Positions 1-12,000 of a stretch of DNA of 64,000 bases are shown here, piece by piece; position 1 is the stretch's first letter, and each line of letters begins with the position of its first letter. The notes beneath the pieces were generated by a model, which worked only from the letters and a program-made list of their open reading frames with translations, was not told where the DNA came from and ran no database searches. Position numbers and translations under genes: made by a program. Source of the DNA: Dastarcus helophoroides (taxonomy: Eukaryota; Arthropoda; Insecta; Coleoptera; Bothrideridae); the NCBI GenBank assembly GCA_028583605.1, contig CM053334.1:25687226-25751225 (forward strand), in the 5' to 3' direction.

Positions 1-3000
1 AGGTATTAGACAACATTTTATTACGACGCGTTTATTGACGGTTGCATTTGTTCCAGTCGCTAAATGGAAGAAACATAGAAAGATTATCATGCCCACGTTT
101 AATCAGAAGATTTTAGATCAATTCGTTGAAATATTTGTCGAACAAAGTTTGATACTACGGAACAATTTGAAAAAGCACGCTGGAACTGGAGAAGTCGATA
201 TTTTTTCCATTATATCCGCTTACACCCTTGACACGATATGCGGTAGGTATCCATTTTCCATGATAACAATCATAAACGTATTTATTTTCCTTAATGAAAC
301 TATTCAAAACATAACAGCATAACAAAGGACTACTGGTCTTATTTTAGAAAATAGAAAATTTTTTCATATCTAAAATTAGTAATTACCAATTACTGATTTT
401 ATCATATCTAAAATTAGTAGTTTATAATTACAGATACTAATTACATGTAATTAGTAATTGTAAATTAGTAAATAACGATTACTAATTACATTTAGTAATT
501 GCCAAATACCAATTACTAATTTCTAATGGAAAACCAGTAATGACTAATTACTGATTTTACCATTTTAGTAATTACTAATTACGAATTACTAATGACCATT
601 TAGTTATTACTAATTATTTATTACTTATTTCTAATTACTAATTAATATAATAATAAATAATTACTAATTACAAATTTTACCATATCTAAAATTAGTAATT
701 ACTAGTGACCATTTAGTTATTACTAATTTCTCATTTCTAATTACCAATTAATAATTAGTAAATATTGCGCAATACATATTTTGCCAGCAGAACTAAGGAT
801 TATATTACGTAACTTGTAACAAAAGGCGCAGTTCATCTCTTACGATTTCAGATGATACTAATCCTTTTTTGCAAATATATCATGCAATATTCTGCAAAAC
901 GAATTGACCTAGACTGCAATAATGCAGCCCTCTGAACGTGGGTTGGCCCACTGATGTTTAACAGAAATTGTGCCTCTGGAAAAAAACTCCAAAGATTTTA
1001 TTTTATTGCGCAGAACAATAGATTTAAACATTTATCAGATTCATAGTTTAGGAACCAATTACCGGTTTCCATCTTATTAGATTTCGTCGGTATAATATAC
1101 TCAACTTAAACTTGATGAATGCTTCGGCCGAAGGTATACTCTATAGACTATCTTCTCCATCGGATAAGCTTGGAGGAATTTCTATCTGTGGCCTTTAAGC
1201 TTCTCTACTATACGAACATATGAAAATGATCACTGATTAAATTATTTGTTAAAAGTGAGAAAATTATACATAGTGCGCGAACAAAATTTTTTGTTTTAAA
1301 ATGCTCCTTTCATTATCATATGATTTTAGAACTTTCCTTTTCCAGAAAGTGCAATGGGGGTTAAAATAAATGCCCAAACTTCCAATCAAGGATATGCTGA
1401 CTGGGTTGACACGTAAGTTCTTAATAACTATAATGGATAATAATATAATAAGTGCAATAGGTCCCAAAGGGAATAAGTTATCGTAAATGCTAACTATCTT
1501 TACTTAGCAAAGCGAATGGCAAAGAAAAAGTGCTTGAGAAATTAAATATTTAATAACATGATAATTTTACCACGCTTTTATTAACATGTTTTCCAGTGTA
1601 TTTATTCTCTGTTTGGAGCAAATTTTGCAATCGATTTTAAGTAAATTTCCTAATAAGCCTTAAGCATAGCTTCGGACTCTAAAGCAATATTTTTATTATC
1701 ACGAGCCGGATCAAAAGTTTACAAGAGCTACATGTGGCTTACGAGCTGCGGATTAACCTACTCTATTGCTGTTCCTTTTATGATTACACTAAAGGAATTA
1801 CAGCATATTTGAAATAGCGTTTAGTTTTTTGGGAATAAATGGAAAAAGGAACGGGTTAGCCTAATAAAAATGCCTTAAATTATTAGAAAATTATTTGTCT
1901 TTAATAATACAAACAACCAAAGAAACCAAAAACTAGGAACCTTTTCACATTTCTATCAACTAAAAAATTCCCAAAGTGTGATTTGAGTTACGATTAAGAT
2001 AATTTGGAATATAGTACTGTTGCGTGTTGTCGGTTCGAAAATTAAAACTTCCTGAATCATAAACACTTTATTTCAAACTTATTTTGGAACACTACAATTA
2101 TGAAACGCTTAACTAGCGATAACGCGATAATACGAAATTAATTTAAAATTTTTACAAAATTCTAAATTTCTCAAAAATTATTGGACGGAGGTGGCAATAT
2201 CTGGCACCAAAAAAAAGTTAATTTAATTTCGCATCCGATAAGATAATCCAAGATAGGTAGTTCCATTTAAAAAAATTAAGTTATGCATGTTTGAACAACT
2301 GAAGAATTGAGTCGACGGATGTGAAGAAATTTAAGAAATCTTGCTAACAGCAAAGACGTAAACAAATACTCCATTTCTTTCTGAATCCAAAACCGTATGC
2401 CACACAACTCTAAGTCATTGCGTTTGGAAAATATCGTTAATGGCGTCAAGCTCCGAAATCGTCAAATTTAACCAAAAAAATTAAATTACGCGAAAACGGT
2501 TCAACTAAGGGCCTATGTCATTTTTATATGTTTTTATTCATTTTTAACAAGGAATCTAAAAATGTAAAAATACATAGGGCGTTCTATTTAAAATAAGAAA
2601 GTTGTGTTCATTTCCGGTGCAAGCGGAAGGCCGCCATATTTGGCAATAATTTTAAGTTGTGGAAAACTTTAGTTCAAACAATTTTTATTCAAAACATTTT
2701 TTGATATTTTAAACGATACGCCTACCAAAGACCGATTCCCGCTTAGTGACTCACCCTGAATACACCGAATTCATAATCACCATAAGCAGCGTAACCCACA
2801 ACTCATACATTAAGCCCTGCACCTATTCCTAACTCCTTTCATCCTCACTGGATTTTCCGGTATAGAAAAAAAACATTTGGCATCTTTCTCAGTAGTCGGC
2901 TGCAGTCTTATTTTCTCAGTGCAACATGATCATACGAAAAATTGAAATATAAATTTTTCCCCTGAAACCAAGCAAGATTAAAAAACACAACAAAGGTTGC

Positions 3001-6000
3001 TCTAACTCGTTTTGATAGCCAAGGTATCATCTTCAGAGAGATGAGTCTGAGTTACTTCCTCAGATAGCAGCAGAATTCGAAGCTAACGATTCATTATCTG
3101 TTATATTTTTGTTTGTCTTTATATTTGTTTTTCCTTAATAATTTTTTCTCTGTGCTTCATTCTCTTTATCAAACTTTTTAAATTGTGCATTGTCAAGGTT
3201 CTTCTCATAAGAGAAACTTGAAATTATTGCTGATATGGTTGACTCTTCTGGTAATTTTATTTTTTACTCTGGTAACCGAAGTAATACGAGAAGGTGCAAC
3301 AAGATAGTGAATTCCTGCCTTAATACCTGTTCTAGCTCAGTTTCTTCAAAATCATCTAATCGCAGAGGAGCATCCACCGGTGAGGTGAGTATCGCTGAAA
3401 CGATTTGAATGGTTTGATGCTCTTCAAAGCCTGCAGTAGCGTCCATAAAACGGGGCTGTAGTAAATACATTTCGATGAGGAAATAGGACAAGGGGACTCG
3501 CTGAGCCCTATATTATTTAATATGATAATGGACCAAATGATCCACGAAGTAAAACAGAGAGAAGGATACAGAGGCCACACTGCATGCTACGCGGACGAGC
3601 TAGTATTGCTAGCCAATAACGAAGATGATTTGCAGAGACAACTTCATTCATTTAATATAAAAGCACAAGAATACAACATGCAGATTTTAGCGGAAAAAGC
3701 CAAGTAGCGTTCATGTAATCGGCTGCAGTAAATACAGTTCGATGAGGAGTACGACAAGGGAACTCGCTTAGCCTTATATTGTTTAATATGATAATGAACC
3801 AAATAATCTAGGAAGTAAAACAGAGAGAAGGATACAGAATAGGACCATGCTATGCGGACCACCCGGTATTGCTAGCCAATGACGAAGATGATTTGTAAAG
3901 ACAACTTCATTCATTTAATATGAAATCACAAGAATACAACATGCAGATTCCAGCGGAAAAAAACCAAATAGTGTGCATGTAATGGACTTTAGTAAATAAT
4001 GGACCAAATAATCCACGAAGTAAAACAGAGAAAAGGATACAGAATAGGATCACACTGCATGTTACGCGGACGACCCGGTATTGCTAGCCAATAACGAAGA
4101 TGATCTGCAAAGACAACTTCATTCATTTAATATGAAAGCACAAGAATACAACATGCAGATTTCAGCGAAAAAAAAACCAAATGCATGGTAAGTATCAAAA
4201 AACCACGCAGATGGTAAACTGGTAAAAACTGGTAAACTGGAATTGAAAGGTAAAGGCATAGAACAGGTGATGACTTTTAACTACTTGGAAGTTGAAACCA
4301 GTAGTGAGAGAAACCCGAAAGCTAAAGTAACAAAGTAAACGATCAAAGCGATAAAAGCGAGTAGATGTTTAAAACAACTTATATGGAGAAACAAATTCAT
4401 GAACACAGAAAGCAAAATGAAAGTATATAAGACAACAGGGAGACCAATACTAACATATGCAGTAGACACAAAGAGGACAAAACAAAAAATAAATAGTGTG
4501 GAAATGGAAATATTAAGATCAATAAAAGGCATAACATTAAGAGGTAGACAAACAAATAGTAACATACGAAAGGAAATGTAACAAACAAGAAGTTAACAAA
4601 TGGGTGAAAACGAGAAAGAAAAAGAAGAACGAACATGTAGATAGGATGAGACCAGATCAACTGGCAAATATTACTAAAAACAATAAATCATGCAGCAAAA
4701 GATCAAAAAAGAAGACCGAAAAAGCGATAGCAGGACAACATACAGTCAACAACAACAAAAACTGAAGACGCAGACAAACAGGAGAAATCCTAGTAGTGCG
4801 AAGAACAAGAAGAAGAAGAAAAAAAGAAGAAAAAGAAGAAGTAGTTTAAACAAAACGTAATTTCTTCAGTTTGGCAACAATATCACTGTTAAAGGTCTAT
4901 AAGTTTCTCTGAGAAATATTCTTCTTCACGATAATAAATATTTTAAGGGACCCATGAAAATGCGATTCAGCAGTTGAGGTGATACTAAATAGAAGTGTCA
5001 CATAAGGCTGTTTTGCAAGATCTATCAATTCTATATTCTTGATGGGATTGTAATGGCTCCCGAGAATCAAGACCACTGGTGATGCTTCTAAAGCTTTTTC
5101 ATATTCTATAAAATGTTAAAGCCATTGAGTAAACAACTGAATTTGGATCCATCGCGATGTGCTTTTCCAACTGGAGCTTCCCTCATTGAAGCATGCGACA
5201 TATTTTTACGCGGAAAAATTATCATGGAAGGGAAAAATATTTCTGCGAGGCTCATGCAGATCACAATAGTTATTAAGGAGTCCCTTTCGGCTGACACCAT
5301 TTCTCCGATTTGGTTATTTTACGAATTTTGTTATTTTACTTTGGACTATAGAGAGATTACTCTCATCAGCTTTAAATATACGTGCAGAAGGGAAATACCT
5401 ATTAGTATGGATTCTTCCAAGATTGTCGTAAAGTTCGTCCATTTTTTCTTTAGCGTATCCATTGGCTCTTGCTTAGGAAGTTTGAATTGGCTGTCTTATG
5501 ATTAAAATTTCCTGATGTCGTTTTAAAAATCCCTTGAGCCCGTATCTCTCAGCAAGCCAAAAAAATTTATTTCCACTCATAAAAATGTGTATACAATTTG
5601 GAATATTTCAAATTAGGTTTAATGTCGATAATCCAAATTAACATCATACATTATAACCAAAAATTCCATGTCAGATTTTTAATCCCTAGAAGCATTTACA
5701 AAATCAAAGTAAGATCATTATCACTCAACAGTTTAAATAATTATAATAAAGACACTATGTATTGCAATGAACTATTTATCAATGATTGCATTTTTAACAA
5801 AATAGTTTTCGAAGCTGACGTTTCGTTCTCGTGTGACTGGCAGCGGCAATATTAAGATGATGCCCCGTTTTTAGTACTTATTTTCTTCGTATGTCATGCG
5901 ACGTTATATTTAGACAAAAAAAAAATACAAAAGGTATTTATATTAATTTAGCTAACCCAAGCATTCCAAATTACCTGCAGTATTCCAAATATGCTGCTGC

Positions 6001-9000
6001 AGTTCCTCTACCCAAGAATTTATGTTCTCCATATAACGTAAGATTAAACTTGGTTTTAGGGCAATGAGAGTTGTATTTCAGCGAATGTTTACAATTTGGT
6101 ACCACTTTGACTTTATTTTCAATCTGTTCGAGGACTCCAAGAATCTTTATGAAGCAAGAGACAATATTCACCAATTCACTAAAAAGGTATTGTTTATTTT
6201 TTTTATGACAATTTGATATGGCCGCATATGACTCACTTTAATAATTTTTTTAATATACATCACTAATATACTCACATCACACCATCTCACATCATTAATA
6301 TACTCACGAGCCAAAAATCCAACCCAATAGACAATATTCTTTGATGTCGAGATCCAATAAAAGTAAAAAATTTTAACTTTGAAGATTCATTATTTATTTG
6401 GAAATGTCACAAAATTAGGTTAATTGACGAGTATTGTAAAACAAGATTAAAATTATTTAAAAGGTGCTCAAATGGTCTTTCTCTATTTTGCAAGCATGTT
6501 TGAATTCTAGACCAGTAAACTCAAGCTAAAATTCCGAGTGTTATTTCTTCACATGTAATACTGTCAGGCACGATGTCAGGGGTGTCCAACGTTAATATTA
6601 TAACTTATTATCCCTCCTACTCATAAATTTGCACATGGGCTGCCTTTTGGGCTCGTACGGTCATACGGTTGTGTGAATTGCTCTATATAGAGAATAATTT
6701 TCGAATCTGAGTTTTAATCTTTCTCAACTAACAAAACCTCGTAACAGGTATTTGAAACACTGGTCCTTTGGTCCCTTATAACTTACTTGCAATTCACCAG
6801 TCAACCAAACTTACAATAACAATAATTTTAAGCGCTTAAAACTCTAGATCCTTTTAGGTACCTGATGGGCTAAACTATTTAAGCATATTTAGAGTGAAAA
6901 ATCAAAGATCGGTTTTGAGATTTCTTAGCTTCAAATACTGCGGCTGAAGACATCTTTTTCGTGATGGTCTTTTTTAAATTATTACAAAATCAGTACTGCT
7001 GTTTCATTCGATTTGGTAAATCAGATTCGTTTGTGAATTGGGGACCTTTCAAAGTTTCCTTGCCTTGGAAATAAATGGGCCTGCATATAATCCATCGCTT
7101 TAGGTTTTAATAGATTATACCTATTTATAATTAGTTTTTATTCTTTAGGTCGTTGTCGAGAAAAGAATAGCCTACGAACAGAAAATGAATGAACTCAAAC
7201 ATATAAATGAAGTTAGCTGCGACGATGGTAAGTTGATTCTGCACCTTGGGCGAAGTTAATGTGAATAAGCTAGCTAAGCCAATAACCAAATTAGCCTCAC
7301 CAAATTATTTAAATTATTTGGGTATTATTATTTGAATTATTTTGGTAGGTGTAATAACCTACTCCCTAACCTCTCTTAATTTTAGGGATCTTTTAGAACA
7401 CATAAAAAGGTCAATGACTTTAAGGAATATGGCCATTACTTTGACTTACACTAAACTTTTAAAAAAATGGAAAAAATTAGACAGTTCCCTTTAGGATGTG
7501 TTTCAATTTGGGACACTTTACCCTATCTTAACAATTTCGACTCCTAAAGATTAGACTTTCTTTTGAAATTTTCGACTTATTTTTAAACATAATTACTTCT
7601 CTATTTACTCTTAAAAATGTATTCTTTTTTTTAATCCTGACTTTATTAATGTGTACTGCTTCAAGACGTATAAATATTAAGTTGGCTTTTATTTCAATAT
7701 TTTGATTCTTTTGAAAATTGCACACCACAACCATTGGTCGTGGTTCACTCTAATATTGGGAAAAGCCAAAAAACACGACTTTGTATCATAAATGTTATTT
7801 TATCTGGGATAATTTTGCAGCAAGTTAATCAAGTAAGTTGTAATTATAGCTTTTTTGGATAGATACAAGTATTTCCTTTATTTTCAAATTGCGATTGACT
7901 TCAAAATTCATCATTCAAAATCTGTCAGTCTGTGTCACGCTGTATCACGCTAAAGGTCGCAATTCTTGACCGATTTTTACCATTTTTATTTCTATCAAAT
8001 TTTTGTAATAGAATCCTATTGATTGAAGCAAATGATTAATCAAATAGCTTAAATTTTATTGGAGAAAAACGTAGTTTATTACAAAAAACACAAATTTGAG
8101 GATCTCAGATCATTATAACTTGTACACATATTATCAGATTTCCCTCAAGTACAGTGTAAAAGGATAAGACGTAATCCACTTTTGTTTTCAAGAAAAATTG
8201 ATTAACTAAACATTTTTTCTTTTCACTTCATAGAAATTGTTTTGTTTAAGTAATCTGTACATAACGATGATAGCAAAATTATGACACGTCATATTTCTTT
8301 CAAAACAATAATCAGGTTCAACAACGTGAGCTGATATCTAAAACTCTAGAAACTGCACGCTATATCCTTAATGAAAGATACCGAAATAAAATATAGTTTA
8401 GTAATTTTCATGGAAATAGATGCCGCACAAATTTCAAACTAACTTAAAAACCTTACAGCAGGTTCGCTATACAATATAGTTACTACTGAACGAAACATTT
8501 TTATTTGCAACCACTGTAACTGGTCATTATAAGAAATGCAGTATAATTCTGAATATTTTTTGTGAAATGCATATGATATAAGATGTTTTTAATGTAAGGA
8601 ATAATTTTGAGAGAAACGTAAAATTACATGTTGAGCCTGAAGACGAACATTCTGCTTTTTTCCTGAAAGTTTATATAAAACCAATTTCTGTGGTGTGCAC
8701 TTTTGGTTTTACTAAATATTTTCACCTTTTATCGTCAAAGTTTTAACTGTTTCTAGATGTTATGAAAATTTTGACTTTTGCTGAAAATTTGGAATATTTT
8801 TGAGAAGTCTGACTTTGTAAATTGAGGACTTTATAATATTTTGGAAGAATTGCATTAAAATGAACATGAGACTTAACTCAGCTTTAATTTTAAAATCGGC
8901 ATTTCAACGACAAATTTTTGTCGTGTTCAAACTGAGAAGTTTCAAAAAGAAAGTCGAAATTTAAAGGCATTTTCGAATTTAAAATCTAAACAGAAATGTT

Positions 9001-12000
9001 GAGAAAAAGGAACTAACAATTCAAAGTCGTGTAAGAAAATTTTAATTTCAAGCACGAAATATTTGGATCAAGCTGTCTTTTATTTATGTTAAAAAAAAAG
9101 CATTTTTCTAGAAATTATTCAAATGGCGTTTGTCCTTAATTTGTAGAATGCAGATTTTTGACTTAGGACCACTGAAAAGCAGATGGCTTTAATAACTGCA
9201 ATCTAATTAACTTACAAACTTTTCTTTCTAATTTTCAGAGCCTATTAAAAGGAAAGCCTTTTTGGATCTTCTTATAGAATTATCCTATAATGGGGCGAAA
9301 TTTACCGACGAAGAATTGAGGGAAGAAGTAGATACTATCACGATAGCTGTAAGCTATTCCAATTATTTCTCAAATATTCAAATATAGACTATCTTTATTA
9401 CCTGAATCTTTATTTTTGTGCTGATCTTCGTGCTGCAGTTTATAAAAACAACATGCAGGTTGTGCCTTTTTGGATTTTATCAATGATTTTTGTATTTTTA
9501 TCACTCCAAATTCAGAAGCAAATATACACATATTGTATGTCTCAAGATAAAGTAATAAATAGGGTATTTTTTTTTATTTATGAGCTTATAAGAAAAAGTC
9601 ATTTATTATAAAAACTCCTCCTGGATTTTAAATCCTGAGGAAAACATTATTTGGATTATTTTTTATTGAGGGAAATAAATTATTTAGTTATTTAAAAAAT
9701 CTCTGTTGTAATTTTTGTCGGATTTGAATAATATTATTAAATGTAGTTTACAATCGTAAAAGATGCTTAACATAATATTTTTTCTTAAGTTTAAACCACT
9801 CGCTAGGGGCAACCCCATTATGCCGTCAAAGCACTGCGAGTATGACGCGGAAACCAGTTTAGATGGCGATGAACCGCCGTCCTAAATAAGGATAGGTAGT
9901 AATGTTTGAGGAAAACTCCATTAGGTAACGAGTTCCATAGCGTGAAAGTTCTATAGAAAAAAATGCTTCCCTAGACAGAAGTCCTCAGTGTGTCAAGCTG
10001 AACCACACAGGAATTTGTTGTCTCCGACTGTCTTGTATGCCTCAAAAACCTTCCCTTTGGGGGGATCAATCCTATTAGTTCCTGCAAGCATCTCTCATAA
10101 TACAATTTGAAAAAAAGAGACGAATCACCAACCATCCGGCGGTGTTTTAGTGTTTCAAGAGAATCGGTCAAACTCTTATCAGTTAGGTGAATCGCTCTTC
10201 TTTGAATTGAATCCAAAAGAGCTAAAGTGTGCTTTGAGGCTGAACTTTAAACATTAAAACAGTATTTTAATGTTGGTCTAACTCAAGCTTTGTGTAGTGT
10301 GAGTAGCTGATGAGATGTGAAGTACCTACTTTTTAGCTCTAAAAAGAAAGCTGAGCTTCTGAGAGGCGGACTTGGCAATGGAGCGCACATTATCGTCCCA
10401 AGAGAAGTTAGTGGTCGCATTCACTCCTAGAATAGAGAGATTAGATTCCATCGGAAGGATTTTACCGTTCATTAGTATGTTTGTTGCATTATCCCTTGAT
10501 ATTTTCTAAGAGAAAACCGCGGCCTGAGTTTTTGAAGCGTTGAAGTCTACCAGATTTTTCTTACCTTAATCCAGAATGATTTAAAGACCCCGAATAATCA
10601 TCTGTATCTGCTGTTTTCTTAGCCGATCTGAAGCAGCGATAGATAATGGTTTGTCAAAGAAAAAAGATGACACAAGGTTACTATCATCTGCGTAGCTGAA
10701 TGTAGAATGGGAAAGCTAAGAGATTGTTAATGTGTAACAGAAACAGAATATGGGACAGGGCAGACCCCTGAGGCACCCCTGCAGTAATTGCAAACTTCTC
10801 AGATAAGATGCCATCGACAATGACCTGAAGAGATCTGTCAGCTGGAAAATTGGATATCAAATGACAGAGTCCAGGAGGAAGACAACAAGATGTTAGTTTG
10901 GCAAAAAGAAATCGGTGCCAGACTCTGTTAAAAGCCTTTGAGATATCCAGTGCCACAATCCTAGCCCCACCATGTTTTTTCATAGCTAGGTTACCAGTAG
11001 ATTGCCAGTTGAGTGTTGTTGTCTGAAACCCTATTGCCTGTCCAAGATGATTCTATTCTTCTCCAGATATTTGAGAATCTCGATGTTGATAACCTTTTTT
11101 ATCACTTTAGATATAACGGGCAACAAATAGATAGGGCGATAGTTGTTAGCCAGATTCCTTTTGCCCTTTTTAGGGACAGGCTGCACCCTAGCAGATTTCC
11201 AGATGTTGTAGGAGAGTGTAAACAATTTGCTTAAGACAGGAGTCAACTCTGAATCGCCCTTCTTAAGAAAAATAGCGGGGATACCATTAAGGTCAGAAGC
11301 TTCACGTGTCGAACTCGAGGAGAATTTTTCTGATTGTGCGTTTTCTAAAAACAACCTTAGGCATCGAAGTGCCAACCTTAGAAAAAATGGGAGGTTCTGC
11401 GTTTCGAAAATGAAGGTTGGAATTTTCAGCAAACATTAAAGCTAGCATGTCAGCTTTTTTTTGGAAATAGTCGCAATATTGTTATTATCATCGAGTAAAG
11501 GTGGAATATTTAAAGATGTAAAATTCTTTCCAATCGACTTTGCAAATCTCCAAAAGAACCTGAAAGCGTTGGGACAGTTGATAAGCTTCTCGCGCATTTT
11601 ACGATCGAAATTACTTTTTGCCTCTTCAATAACCTGTTTACAAAAATTTCGTTCATCTACAAAAGTGGTCCGAGTCCCGACTGAAGGATTATTTCGCCAA
11701 CGAGGATGTGCGACATTTTTGCAGGGGACAGCCCGAGCACATTTTTTGCTGAACCGAGGTTTACTGGAGGCAGATTTCTGTTGGGAATGGGAAATTGAGC
11801 ATTCCATACCAACCAGAATGGTTTCAGTGATGGATTCGGCGACTGAAGAAGGGTTGTCTAAGTTAAAGCAGACTTGTACCATGGGAAAGTGCAAAGAAGT
11901 CTCTTAATTCTTCCCAGTTTGCAGAGTTAAAGTGTTAAACCCTACGGGGCTGTGTCTAAGAAGAAGGTGGTTTATGAAGCTGCTACAAGCTTGTGATCGG

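Noticed and set aside
5113..5505. 130-codon + strand open frame
   Set aside because: Shadow of the minus-strand pogo-like transposase, whose motifs are readable.
10311..10317. CTGATGA box in the LINE at 9770-12220
   Set aside because: No GAAA partner at the right distance; part of LINE coding text.
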